From Girardinichthys multiradiatus (lineage: Eukaryota > Chordata > Actinopteri > Cyprinodontiformes > Goodeidae), in NCBI RefSeq assembly GCF_021462225.1, contig NC_061816.1:24351049-24415048 (forward strand): a DNA stretch of 64,000 nt, in the 5' to 3' direction. The position numbers and the translations under genes are program-made. The notes beneath the pieces are model-generated. The model had not been told where the DNA came from, ran no database searches, and saw only the letters and a list, made by a program, of their open reading frames with translations. The stretch's first letter is position 1; every line of letters starts with the position of its first letter. Positions 47,001 through 52,592 of this stretch are shown here, piece by piece.

Positions 47001-47679
47001 ATGTATCATTCTGGTCTATCACATACAATTTATGAAAAGCAACTACAATTTATCTGTGAAAGAATTTAGAAAAGAGGTTTGAATGCTTCTGTCAAGCACT
47101 GTACTGCGAACTGATCATCACTACTGAAACATACCAGAAATTGATGGAGATTGAATGAAATTCCGAGTTTTCGTTGAACAAAATTGTTAAAAGGTGGGAC
47201 CACAGTTCGTTTACTGAATCAGAACATGTTCACTGTGCTTTCAGTGGGTGTACCTGAAGTGATACCAAGTCTCTGAATGTTCCATCAGGCAGGGTGTGAA
47301 TGTTGTTCCCATGGACCATGAGCAGCTCCAGCTTCCCCAGCCTGGACAGTGAGGTGTTACCTATCTTATTAATGCTGTTGTACCTGAAACAACACAACCG
47401 GTGTGGTCAGTTTAACCTACACTGTAAACAACATCAAACTGAAATGCACTCTTACTACATCCTGGCGAGTTCAAGGATGCCAGAAAACACAGACCCCAAG
47501 TTTATCCGCTTTACATGCTTGGGTACAGCTGCTGGGATAGTGAGAAGGGAGCGAAATGTGCAGTGAAGCTCTGCGGGCTGAGGGCAGAAGCAGGGTCGGG
47601 GGCAGGGTGCAGAAACCACAGGAGGCAGCAGCACCAAGAGAGTCTGGAGGACCCACAGTACCGTGCGCTCCATCTTCAT
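12469..47679 (-). CDS. mxra5: mxra5 gene, seven coding exons (matrix-remodelling-associated protein 5 / adlican), interrupted by one in-frame TGA
   Basis: MXRA5 is a large secreted extracellular-matrix protein with leucine-rich repeats and 12 Ig-like C2 domains. Joining 47679-47495, 47383-47254, 30093-29703, 29498-25635, 15611-14693, 14578-14252 and 14059-12469 gives 7407 nt, divisible by three, with GT-AG at every intron and matching phases (2, 0, 1, 1, 2, 2). Predicted layout by codon: signal peptide 1-24; LRRNT cysteines 26, 30, 32, 40; LRRs to about 215; LRRCT cysteines 220, 222, 240, 252; Ig1 (C491-C545); Ig2 (C591-C643); Ser/Thr/Pro-rich linker about 660-1480; Ig3-Ig12 to the end. The C-terminus reads SKTTFLNVF, matching the family ending. 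The length is about 2468 residues, somewhat shorter than the roughly 2800 of human MXRA5, mainly in the linker. Codon 526 (28629-28627) is TGA. Fish often carry two paralogues, and I cannot say which this is. Confidence 0.93.
14252..14578 (-). CDS. mxra5: mxra5 coding exon 6: Ig6 (end), Ig7 (start)
   Basis: The acceptor is ttgtgcag|T and the donor CGCAG|gtatga; both flanking introns are phase 2 and short (114 and 192 bp). It encodes FDPRINVFLNGSISI, then DKDRGGYLCVARNKMGNDY, closing Ig6, and opens Ig7 with LKLDCVASGLPSPEISWALP. Joining to exon 7 regenerates RRYVVFNNGTLYF, a block characteristic of MXRA5. Confidence 0.94.
14693..15611 (-). CDS. mxra5: mxra5 coding exon 5: Ig3 (end), Ig4, Ig5, Ig6 (start)
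   Basis: The acceptor is ctgtgtag|GA, in phase 1 after exon 4, so the join reads SNG-VSIARNMKVQRFEV. The donor is TTCAG|gtgagc (phase 2). The exon encodes the end of Ig3 (DGGQYVCTVQNQYG), Ig4 (VELECKVKG … SGIYRCLSSSAAG), Ig5 (AHINCTATR … SGRYVCIASNAVA) and the start of Ig6 (LLLNCVATGDPEPRIIW). Each domain shows the Cys, Trp and D-x-G-x-Y-x-C signature of I-set/C2 Ig folds. The frame is fully open, which argues against long-standing loss of the gene. Confidence 0.95.
15815..16195 (-). pseudogene. Tc1-like transposase relic (C-terminal part)
   Basis: A minus-strand frame reads SLAERGKLVRVDGKMDETK, ILEENWLK and QQENLPKHTARDTIERF, then EWPSQRADPNPSENLWQDL. This is the end of the DDE domain of a Tc1/mariner transposase. 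The expected N-P-I-E is altered to NPSE. There is no N-terminal half next to it and no terminal repeats. It lies in mxra5 intron 4. Confidence 0.7.
16203..16440. mobile_element. terminal fragment of a non-autonomous DNA transposon
   Basis: It starts CAGTTAGGTCCAGAAATATT, a terminus I recognise from dispersed fish DNA transposons, and continues without coding capacity. The opposite terminus is not seen before the SINE at 16450. Confidence 0.4.
16450..16775 (+). mobile_element. tRNA-headed SINE in mxra5 intron 4
   Basis: The head GCATGGTAGCGTAGTTGGTA holds an A box and GGGTTCAACTCC a B box. The body GGGGTCTTTCTGCATGGAGT and the block around CCTGTCCAGGGTGTACCCCG are typical of a widespread fish SINE. 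The tail is GATAGAAAATGAATGG. It is plus strand, antisense to mxra5. Confidence 0.75.
16776..17664. other. anonymous intronic sequence
   Basis: I see no gene or recognised repeat in this part of mxra5 intron 4. Confidence 0.5.
17665..17775 (-). repeat. inverted vestige of the 40-bp minisatellite
   Basis: Two to three degenerate units here (AAGCTCAGGCCAGGAGGACG, TAGCAGGCTCAGGCC) are the reverse complement of the repeat in the large array that begins 1.1 kb to the right. Confidence 0.65.
17965..18400 (+). pseudogene. Tc1-like transposase relic (N-terminal part)
   Basis: The frame 17970-18161 encodes a helix-turn-helix region: KVTELHQCGKAYKDISKALG then LQRTTVRIVIHKWRKHGTVE. Decayed sequence up to about 18400 still shows the ILGTNEK…FWK trace of the first catalytic block. 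Stops and frameshifts abound. It has the opposite orientation to the relic at 15815. Confidence 0.7.
18865..19400 (+). repeat. 40-bp minisatellite, left array (degenerate)
   Basis: Tandem 40-bp units have the consensus core GCCTGAGCCTGCTACATCCT followed by CCTGGAGCCTAGGTCAAT. Units here are diverged, as is usual at array edges. It ends at a unique flank beginning TGCTACGTTAGCC, which recurs after the right array. Confidence 0.9.
19398..19450 (+). repeat. duplicated flank, copy 1
   Basis: TGCTACGTTAGCCAAACAAG and the following ~30 bp (…CATCTTGGTGATAACTTGTTAA) match 22679-22738 with few differences. Each copy terminates a minisatellite block. Confidence 0.85.
19505..22690 (+). repeat. 40-bp minisatellite, main array (about 80 units) with higher-order structure
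   Basis: The array is a continuous run of 40-bp units. Unit variants (for example CTAGATAAAT, CTAGGTCATT, CTGGGCCAAC, CTACGTCAAT) recur in the same order at 20221 and 20661, a shift of 440 bp (11 units). The block at 21721 recurs at 22161, also 440 bp, and a 240-bp (6-unit) block at 21181 recurs at 21421. Because 40 is not a multiple of three, the repeat cannot encode one repeated peptide. It lies in mxra5 intron 4. Confidence 0.95.
22679..22738 (+). repeat. duplicated flank, copy 2
   Basis: TGCTACGTTAGCCAAACCAG … CATCTTGATGACAACCTGTT repeats the flank at 19398-19450, showing that array plus flank was duplicated as a block. Confidence 0.85.
22925..23130 (+). mobile_element. tRNA-derived SINE (copy B)
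   Basis: GGCGCTGGTGGTGTAGGGGT carries a better preserved A box than copy A. GGCTTGAGTCCCGGACCCGG is the B box region, followed by a pyrimidine-rich body and A-rich tail (GAAGGCCTCCAGTGCAGCAA). Same family as 8018-8200. Confidence 0.8.
23370..24740 (+). pseudogene. LINE reverse transcriptase relic (jockey/L2-like)
   Basis: Broken frames give ALKILDLRKSAGPDRLD (RT start, about 23540-23590), QSGFRAGHSTITAALKVIDD (about 23790), a KTKTMLFSHKSKA-like stretch (about 24055) and, at 24158-24496, LDPIYHAALRYVTGSPYRTH and HWYIFIYKAVLSKLPSYI. A (TTA)n microsatellite at about 23722-23785 interrupts it. It differs from the L2-like copies at the left of the window. Confidence 0.65.
23722..23785. repeat. 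(TTA)n microsatellite
   Basis: Imperfect TTA repeats with ATATA interruptions, inside the LINE relic. Confidence 0.85.
24741..25634. other. anonymous end of mxra5 intron 4
   Basis: A/T-rich; no gene or recognised element up to the exon 4 donor at 25634. Confidence 0.5.
25635..29498 (-). CDS. mxra5: mxra5 coding exon 4 (giant exon): LRRCT, Ig1, Ig2, Ser/Thr-rich linker, start of Ig3; contains TGA
   Basis: The exon is 3864 nt, with acceptor gctccag|GGG (phase 1) and donor CCAACG|gtatgt (phase 1). It encodes the end of LRRCT, a conserved segment (YYTGLKVKMLAQPAWLMQ), Ig1 (C491, W503, C545), Ig2 (C591, C643), then roughly 800 residues rich in Ser, Thr and Pro, likely O-glycosylated. The linker holds the conserved-looking block KIDPKKWANRLAKIR near its start and a basic Arg/Lys cluster. 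The exon ends in Ig3 (LPCEAEGQPVPFLSWTK). A single in-frame TGA occurs at 28629-28627, between NRVSVS and DGRLKMKAV, where related proteins have an ordinary residue. The frame is otherwise open on both sides. A one-base change from TCA or CGA would explain it; a sequencing error, a null allele or recent pseudogenisation are all possible. Confidence 0.92.
29545..29698. repeat. compound trinucleotide microsatellite filling mxra5 intron 3
   Basis: Runs of AAT, ACT and AAC triplets occupy most of the 204-bp intron (29499-29702), ending a few bases before the exon 3 donor. Confidence 0.9.
29703..30093 (-). CDS. mxra5: mxra5 coding exon 3: LRRs and start of LRRCT
   Basis: The acceptor is ggtttag|ATG and the donor CACCAG|gttaag (phase 1). 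The 130 complete codons hold about five LRRs (for example LARLHLDHNQLELIHPDSF and TLRHLYLSDNVLTSLPSQL) and the first half of the LRR C-terminal cap, NPWTCDCSISWFHDW. LRR domains of this type mediate protein-protein contact in the extracellular matrix. The cap is completed in exon 4 by VLKCKKDRALAGGQLC, so the LRRCT is split by a 204-bp intron. The frame is open with no lesion. Confidence 0.93.
30190..32080 (+). mobile_element. L1/Tx1-like LINE, 5'-truncated ORF2, left part
   Basis: 30203-30919 encodes the second half of an APE endonuclease (LLLGGDLNFGLNKEIDRR, CLDYFLVSSSLL, AVSDHAPVSLTL). After a frameshift, 30858-31508 holds RT blocks (NKKAPGPDGLPTEFYKEFW, SYRPISLINVDLKII). A stop at 31507 is followed by TGFIKG, then 31653-32165 with SLDAEKAFDRVNW and RQGCPLSHSLFA. 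The catalytic box reads LYADYVL, so the second Asp is Tyr (31923-31925). The ORF is then cut at 32080 by a retroviral insertion and resumes at 35563. It is plus strand, antisense to mxra5, in intron 2. Confidence 0.85.
32146..32909 (-). pseudogene. retroviral pol remnant: protease-RT linker and RT N-terminus
   Basis: A minus-strand frame to 32538 (MWHKNTPGTDKTYGEAL …) lies between protease and RT. After a stop, 32504-32146 encodes the RT fingers (VKQYPLKYDAREGIKPVIKD, NTPIFPVKK, GWRMVQDLQAVNN). The frame then runs straight into LTR sequence before the catalytic palm, so the RT lacks its active site. Confidence 0.75.
33060..33560 (-). pseudogene. retroviral gag zinc knuckle and protease remnants
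   Basis: On the minus strand near 33430-33390 the peptide CWCCGKEGHLIRDC fits the CX2CX4HX4C nucleocapsid knuckle. Downstream, near 33190, LCDTGACRITC carries the D-T-G active-site triad of an aspartic protease. The frame is interrupted several times between and after them, so no polyprotein could be made. Confidence 0.7.
35059..35557 (-). repeat. 5' LTR of the internal retrovirus
   Basis: In element orientation it starts TGTTGGAATAATTG at 35557 and ends TTTAAACCTGACA at 35059. Its last ~65 bp recur at the other end of the element (32081-32145). A candidate primer-binding site starting TGG lies about 7 nt inside, near 35052; I could not assign the tRNA. Confidence 0.75.
35563..37029 (+). mobile_element. 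L1/Tx1-like LINE ORF2, right part
   Basis: Directly after the CAACT duplication the L1 frame resumes: LQSGNITYLGINVSPRLANL, later PPRISLKTLQKAKDKGGLDL, and in 36374-37030 the C-terminal region with a Cys/His cluster (LHCTSNIPHNYIHALWLC). Several stops lie between. The frame ends at 37028, after LWASLIGSIT, where the G-rich 3'UTR starts. Confidence 0.8.
37030..39150 (+). mobile_element. G-rich 3'UTR of the L1/Tx1-like LINE
   Basis: Two kilobases of strongly strand-biased sequence (G and T rich, few A) contain very many runs of three or more G on the plus strand. It starts right at the ORF2 stop and ends in AACCTTGTATACAAAGCGCA … ACACATATACAGATG, then an A-rich tail near 39150. The same terminal block occurs at about 63922-64000. 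The long overlapping frames here arise from the lack of A/T-rich stops and are not genes. Confidence 0.8.
39170..40200. other. anonymous intronic sequence
   Basis: There is a pyrimidine-rich stretch at about 39205-39310 and a short A-tract near 39490. Otherwise I see no gene or clear element. An AATTAAA-type signal near 39980 might mark an old LTR, but this is not supported further. Confidence 0.45.
40205..40463. mobile_element. DNA transposon terminal fragment (probably Tc1/mariner type)
   Basis: It starts TACAGTGGGGAAAGCAATTA and continues with ATCATAGGTACTCTTCAACTG and TTGCATGACATAAGT, a non-coding terminal region familiar from fish Tc1-like elements. It stops where LTR-like sequence begins at about 40467. 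Confidence 0.5.
40467..40735 (+). repeat. LTR-like fragment
   Basis: It begins TGTCAGGATCTGTGCC and has a TATTTAAG promoter-like box near 40588 and a pyrimidine-rich end. No closing CA end, partner LTR or TSD could be found, so it is a truncated LTR at best. Confidence 0.4.
40995..42587 (-). mobile_element. nearly intact Tc1-like transposon with long TIRs and TA duplications
   Basis: The element is flanked by TA (40993-40994 and 42588-42589). Its termini CAGGTCCTTCTCAAAATATT and the reverse complement at the right end form inverted repeats of about 185-200 bp. It encodes one minus-strand transposase split by a single frameshift. Both termini and the TSD are preserved, so this is the best-preserved DNA transposon in the window. 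It lies antisense in mxra5 intron 2 (same strand as mxra5 for its transposase). Confidence 0.95.
41256..42259 (-). pseudogene. Tc1-like transposase, one-base frameshift
   Basis: It starts MGKTADLTAVQKSTIDTLKQ at 42259, with paired helix-turn-helix DNA-binding domains (QKEISERIGCSQSAVSRHL; TSRATVHRCVQVMGY). At about 41825 a run of five T, where the frame requires six, shifts the reading frame just before the first catalytic Asp. The second frame carries LFSDESKF, FQHDLAPAH and SPDLNPIENLW, a DD34E catalytic triad, and ends PRRIEAVISAKGFPTKY at 41256. Combined length is about 335 residues, normal for the family. Confidence 0.93.
43530..44130 (+). pseudogene. Tc1-like transposase relic
   Basis: Decayed plus-strand sequence around 43950-44030 reads QKTPLLTKRHVETCLKLAAE DLDKP in pieces, the segment between the DNA-binding and DDE domains of Tc1 transposases. 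Upstream traces (for example around 43540-43720) fit the N-terminal region. There are many stops and no terminal repeats. Confidence 0.5.
44885..45090. repeat. L2-like 3'UTR fragments in opposite orientations
   Basis: 44890-44950 (GTCAGTGACATGAAGCAGTC … GATGAGCATGTAGCAACAGT) is antisense to the L2 3'UTR at about 6230-6330. The following 44980-45060 (GACCTGTCTTTCTGTGTTTA … CTCTCCTAGACACAGC) matches the sense strand at about 5865-5920. The two pieces are joined head to head. Confidence 0.6.
45125..45495 (-). pseudogene. Tc1-like transposase relic (central part)
   Basis: A minus frame reads NYQPTVKYGGDRIMLWGCFS and SGTGKLDGAKYRTFLEENLL, matching the region between the first and second catalytic residues of Tc1 transposases. 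It is a truncated piece, unrelated by position to the intact element at 40995. Confidence 0.7.
45497..46930 (-). pseudogene. Rex1-like LINE relic (3' end and part of RT)
   Basis: The left end ATTAGAATCAGCTTTATTCA is the antisense 3' tail. 46180-46930 parallels the minus-strand Rex1-like copy at 59923-61022 (CTTGAGTTGCCACAGTAAGT, TCACCTGCTGCTGCTAGTCA, GAGGATGTCTGGGTTGATGG) but is far more decayed. No long frame survives. It abuts mxra5 exon 2 at a distance of about 320 bp. Confidence 0.65.
47254..47383 (-). CDS. mxra5: mxra5 coding exon 2: leucine-rich repeats
   Basis: This 130-nt exon is too short to stand out as an ORF. It is bounded by acceptor gtttcag|G and donor CTTCAG|gtacac. It encodes YNSINKIGNTSLSRLGKLEL, then LLMVHGNNIHTLPDGTFRDL and VSLQ, which is one and a half LRRs with the usual L-x-x-L-x-x-N spacing. 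It joins exon 1 in phase 2 (completing G62) and exon 3 in phase 0. The LELLM-x-HGN pattern is strongly reminiscent of the same position in vertebrate MXRA5. Confidence 0.88.
47495..47679 (-). CDS. mxra5: mxra5 coding exon 1: signal peptide and LRRNT
   Basis: The exon starts at ATG 47679-47677 (MKMERTVLWV); a second in-frame ATG lies two codons on at 47673-47671. A hydrophobic stretch ending PPVVSA looks like a signal peptide cut near residue 24, sending the protein to the secretory pathway. The cysteine cluster PCPRPCFCPQPAELHC is an LRR N-terminal cap, followed by KHVKRINLG, where the first LRR begins. The donor is GG|gtctgt, a weak but valid GT site, leaving phase 2. A plausible splice acceptor (…gttgttgtag) lies near 47720 upstream of the ATG, so an untranslated first exon further right is likely. 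The start choice rests on the position of the hydrophobic segment. Confidence 0.85.
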
Positions 47680-47683
47680 CCAC

Positions 47684-49958
47684 AGACACGAGTACAGCAG
47701 CTGCTTGGATGGCCTGACTACAACAACAACCAAAGTGTTGGAAAGTCTAACTCACTTTTGTAATATGGTTGATTTCCCTGATTCCTTCTTTTATTTACAG
47801 CCCCAATTCACATTGTATACACATTGCTGTGAACATAAAGAGAGTACCACTACACGAATGGCTTCGGTCATAATGCTAAAAATCTGATAATTGTTGCACA
47901 AAACTCAAGCTCCCACTGTTAAAATTTGCAAATGCTCTTACCTCAAAGCACTGAAAGCTTCTCTGCAGGCATCTCCTCATGTCCCATTATGTCATGTGTG
48001 AAGGCAAAACTAATGCTATTAAACTGAAAAGAGAAAAGCTGGGGTCACAGAATGGATCAGAAAAACTCTAAAAAAAAAACAAAAGGTGGTATTAGTTCCA
48101 AGTGGCAGTGCGCTCTCCTCACTTCCAGTCAGGAGCAAGTGAAGGAGCAGCTGCAGAGCGATTGCTGGAGATGCAGCGGGAGGGGCAAGGAAAGTTTGAA
48201 GGAGGGCATATGCTCTGACAGTTAACCATACTGTGATGCTGCTGAGTGCAAGAATGTTGGTGAAGTGTCGCTTGGATAAGTTTAATTAGAATGACAAAGA
48301 TTGACTTCAGCAGCTGAGTACAGACTGACTGAGAGGAAGGGGCTTTGAAAGAGGCCATGCAGAAAAAAGATGCTCCACTGACAGTTCAAGGACCAAAGCT
48401 GAGGTTCTGTTTTGATTCATCTCTGTGACCCACAATGTTTTCTTGTTTTTCTGAGCTGAACAATTTTCTTAAATTGATATTCCAGGATGTTTAAAAATAA
48501 GGTTCTGGTAAAAGGTTACAGATATGTATCCCCTGCAGCAACTCTGTTGGAGACTTCGTTAGGTATAATGATGCAACTTCTTTGAAGTTGAATTTTTCTT
48601 CCAGTCATACAAAAAGAATGCCTACTGAAGTTGGAATTCTGACCAGGTAAGTTGGAGTATTGCGAGCAGCCCAGAGTTTTGTATCCAATATTGCTGCCGC
48701 AGATATAGTATTAAATATAGTGAAATCTGCCTATATGAACAATTTAATTACACTTCTTGTAGTTGGTATCACATTAAACCTGTGGTAGACATGGTGCTGT
48801 AAAATATCAATTAGCAAATAATTTTCCTTTTGTTTTTTAACGTATTAAATGGAGAAAAATACTCTCTTATCGGTTTGTATTGCTAATAGTAGTTTGCACC
48901 TAAAGAAATGGCACATCCCACAGTTTTCCCACATACTTTACCTGGGTGTGAGGTCATCCCAGGTCCAAGCTCAGATTTCTGAGACAAATTAACTGATCCA
49001 GATCAGCTTGAAGAACCCCTTATTTCTATCAGTGAAAACAAAAAGGAAGCAATGTTTTTCTGGCAATCATAGAACAACCATAGAATTAGACAAACCATAA
49101 TATATGGACAAGTCTAATCTGGACCAGAATATTCTCCACTGACTGTAGATTTTTTAGAACCTTTCCTCCATTTGTTCAGATCTGCACACCAATGCTCTCT
49201 GGGACTTGGATCAGTGCTTTATCATGGCCCCTTCAAAACATGGATTTGTCATCCTTAAGACTAGCAACTTCAGCAGCATCTTCACTAGGTCTTTAGCTTT
49301 GGTTTTGGAGTCGATTCCCACAGTATTACCAAAGTCTGTTCATCTCTAGGAAACAGAACCCATCTCCTTCCTGAACACCATGATGACTGGTGTTTAGTCA
49401 TCATGGTGACTGAACACCATGATGACTGAAAACACCAAACTGTTTGAAAGCATATTGATCTAAGTGTGTAAACTTCTGAGTGTGAAGAAGATAATCAGAA
49501 AATCTCTCATCATTCTCGCATTCAGCAAATGGAAATAATTTAGGTAATCCTAACTAAAATAAAACAGGAAAAGTTAAGTCTGATGTCTAAATGTGTCTCT
49601 ATTCACTTTACGACATCTGTTTCACCTCCGTGTCTCCTGTCTGAAAGCAATTTAATTTTGATGATTTAACAGGTGTTTGTAGGGAGCCATGAGCTTAGTA
49701 TCTTGATAAAATGGACAGTGTGCATCCACTGAACTCAGCTGTGAGCTGCTATGTCCGAGTAAAGGTTGTAAGAAAGCACTCTGTTTTTTCTGGAGTGTAA
49801 AGAGAGGGCAGCAGGTTGCTGGAGCAACCTTCACAGACCTCTTATTAACCCTGACTCACACATAAACAGCATGCAAAGTGAATTCTGAACAAACAAGCAC
49901 AGACACATCCAGGCAGACGCACAGCACAACAACGGGCCACCCAGACAAACCTAACGCT
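47684..49958. other. upstream region of mxra5, no second gene found
   Basis: This presumably holds the mxra5 promoter and an untranslated first exon. A minus-strand donor-like site (CTGGAA|gtgagg, near 48122) following a GC-richer stretch at about 48120-48230 is a candidate end for that exon. No coding frame is convincing and there is no clear CpG island. Confidence 0.35.
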
Positions 49959-49963
49959 GACAG

Positions 49964-51073
49964 TGTTAGGATCTGCCATTTTGGACTTTGTTGTGGTTTT
50001 GTGTTTGTTTACTTTTCAGCTAGATGTTTCCATTCCTTTGGGTTTAGTAGTTATTTATTCCTTCTGATAGTTTTGTTCTCTCTCCTGCCTCCTAGTTTTA
50101 GTAGTTCCTTCTCTCCTTGCCAATAGTTCCCTTGGTGGTTGCTTCCTCATTTATTTATTACTAAGATGGTTTTCTCCACTTATTATTATTATTATTATTA
50201 TTAGAACAGTTCTCTTTGCTTCTTTGGGTTTTCTAGTTTAGTTTCTCGCTTAGTCGTTCTGTGCTTGTTTACTGTTAGGTTATTTGTTCTTGCTGCATTC
50301 TTCGAGTTTATCAGTTCCCTTTACCCTTTGGTCCAAGACCACTTTTGTTATTTACCCAGTTGCTTCCCCTTAAAGATTAGTTGTTCTCCTCAGCCTTATT
50401 CCTAGTATAGTTCCCCGTGTTAGTCTCTATTGTTTCAGTTCCTTCTGACAAGTTAGCTTTTAGTTATTTGTTTGTGGCTATACTTAGTTCCACTTATTGT
50501 TTACGTTTGGTTTGCATTTATTCTATGTCTGCTTCGCTCCCAGTTAGTTCAGTCAGTATTTGTTTGGGTTTGTTTACTTTTTCAGTTAGGGTTTTGTTTA
50601 TGGTTTCTTTGTTAGTTCTCATTTTTCAGGTTCTTATATCTTAGGTTTTTATAGTTTTCTTAAATCTGTTTCCCTGAGTTTGTTTTTTAGTCCCTTCTCC
50701 CATGGTTTAGTTTTGTAATCAGTTTACCTGTTCCTCAGCCTCCTTGCTTACCCGGTCCACACCGGATTCTATTCCCACTGATTGCCTGCCTCTCATTCCT
50801 TTGTTCCACACTCACTTCCCTCAGTTTGAAAGCTCATTGTTTTCCATTTCCAGTTGCTGGTTCCTCCCTTCACTACCCTTGTTTAAGTTCTGTTGGTGCT
50901 ACACTTTCCCTCAGAGAACTCATGTAAGTTTGGGATATACTCATGTTAACTCTTGGAAGTAACTTATGTAACGTTTTTGGAAAACCTTTTATTAAAGATA
51001 GAAGCTTGGTCTCATCATGCTACTGCCCAGTGCTTGTCTGCATTTTGGTCCACTACAGCCCCAGAATGTGACA
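49964..51073 (+). repeat. solo LTR with 5-bp target-site duplication
   Basis: It begins TGTTAGGATCTGCC and ends GAATGTGACA. It is flanked by GACAG on both sides (49959-49963 and 51074-51078). It is 1110 bp long, with a T-rich sense strand, a TTATTAAAG polyadenylation-type signal near 50990 and no coding capacity. This is the product expected of LTR-LTR recombination. The class (gypsy, BEL or retrovirus) cannot be told from the LTR alone. Confidence 0.8.
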
Positions 51074-51390
51074 GACAGGACTGCACGAGGACAGACAACT
51101 CAGTGTGTCTCACTTTGGAAACGTTTTCTTCAGATCAAAGTTTTCCCTCATCCCCTCACTATATCTAAGGCTGGAAACTTTAGGTTTCTAAGGTGCTTTG
51201 CTTTTGCTCATCACTGTTCCAGCAACACTTTGAGTTTTATCTGTGCTCACTAAGCTTCACTCCACTCTTCTGCACGGCTGTTTTCTTGACTGAAGTGCTG
51301 CAAACAAGACACAGAAAATCGGAGCAAGATTGGTGTCAGAGGTTACGGAGTCACCTATGGTTTTTCCTTAAATCCTACATTCATCACATA
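51074..51390. other. anonymous interval
   Basis: No gene or recognised element between the solo LTR and the next transposon fragment. Confidence 0.5.
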
Positions 51391-51392
51391 CA

Positions 51393-51593
51393 GTACAGAC
51401 CAAATGTTTGGACACACCTTCTCATTAAAAGAGTATTCTTTATTTCCATGACTATGAATATTGTAGCTTCACACTGAAGGCATCAAAACTATGAATTAAC
51501 ACATGTGGAATTATATACTGAACACAAAAGTGTGAAACAACTGAAAATATGTCCTATATTCTAGGTTCTTCAAAGTAGTCACCTTTGCTTTTT
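51393..51593 (+). mobile_element. 5' end of a Tc1-like DNA transposon, truncated
   Basis: It starts CAGTACAGACCAAATGTTTG and continues with GACACACCTTCTCATT … CACTGAAGGCATCAAAACTA, a non-coding terminal region known from fish Tc1-like elements. It breaks off at about 51593, where LINE coding sequence begins. Confidence 0.6.
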
Positions 51594-52254
51594 ATGGGTA
51601 CCAGCACATGTAGGAGTTGGAGGGAATGAGAAGGCGGACAGGATGGCAAAGAAGGCAACACAAAACAACATTAGCTTTATAATTAATATTAGTAGGTCAG
51701 AGGCAAGAAATATAATTAAACAGAGAATAAGGAAAGAGTGGCAAAAAAGGTGGGATGAAGAAAAGAAAGGAAGATGGTTTTACAGAATCAACAAGATAGT
51801 AGGAGAAGTAAGAACAGGAAGAAGGAGTAGAAAAGAGGAAAGATTAATTACAAGATTAAGACTAGGACATACAGGACTTAATTCTACATTGTTCAAGATA
51901 AAGAAACATAATACAGGAAAATGTGATTATTGTGGAGAGGAGGAAACAATAGAACATGTAATATTGAAGTGTCAGAAATATGAACAAGAAAGAACAATTT
52001 TAAGGAGAGAATTTGTAGGTATTAAAGAAAATTTTATATTGAGAGATACTTTGCAAAGAAGTTTAGGTAGCAAACATATTCAAATTATAATTAGATTTTT
52101 CAAAAGCACTAAATTAATAAATAGAATTTGATTGTTGTAATAGTAAATAGGATTTAAAACCATGAAAAACAACACTCCATACCAGTCGGTGGCGGTAATG
52201 CACATCTTCAAGTTATTTGCCAACTGCCAAAAAATAACACAGAAGAAGAAGAAG
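51594..52254 (+). mobile_element. I-clade (Nimb-like) LINE, 5'-truncated, RNase H end to 3' tail
   Basis: The first codons encode WVPAHVGVGGNEKADRMAKK, the C-terminal motif of a LINE RNase H domain. The frame 51643-52131 continues to LRLGHTGLNSTLFKI and a zinc-binding CDYCGEEETIEHVILKC. The 3'UTR contains ACTCCATACCAGTCGGTGGC and ends in (GAA)n. It is followed without spacer by the truncated gypsy LTR. Confidence 0.8.
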
Positions 52255-52590
52255 TCTATTGCTGGAACATAGTCTCTGTTATGTGGACTTCTGTCAGCCT
52301 GCCTGATCGCTTGTTGTCCTGCCTTCCTGTCAATCTGCCCATCTGTCTGCCTGCCTGTCGCCATATGGAACTCTTCTTCAGGAAATCTGCACTGTAAATA
52401 TTTCCACCGCCAGAACACTCTCTCTCTGCTCGGATCCTTGGGGCTTCCTCATCCTCTGGCTTCTAACAACTCTAATCAAGGTCTACCTAAGTTGGAACAA
52501 TAAAACCTCATTTCAATCTAATTCTGTGCATCGAATCTGTGTCATCTTCTGATTTGGTTATATTTCGACAACCTGAGTAAATATCTGATA
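52255..52590 (+). repeat. 5' LTR of gypsy element (lacks U3 start)
   Basis: It matches 57009-57344 with A/G differences near 52258 and 52330. It begins immediately after the LINE GAA tail. By comparison with the 3' LTR the missing part is the U3, including the TTTTTAA box. Internal sequence starts at about 52591, almost touching the gag ATG. Confidence 0.9.
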
Positions 52591-52592
52591 GT

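Noticed and set aside
48119..48358. 79-codon minus-strand ORF upstream of mxra5
   Set aside because: No domain, signal or splice support as coding sequence. At most it overlaps an untranslated exon.
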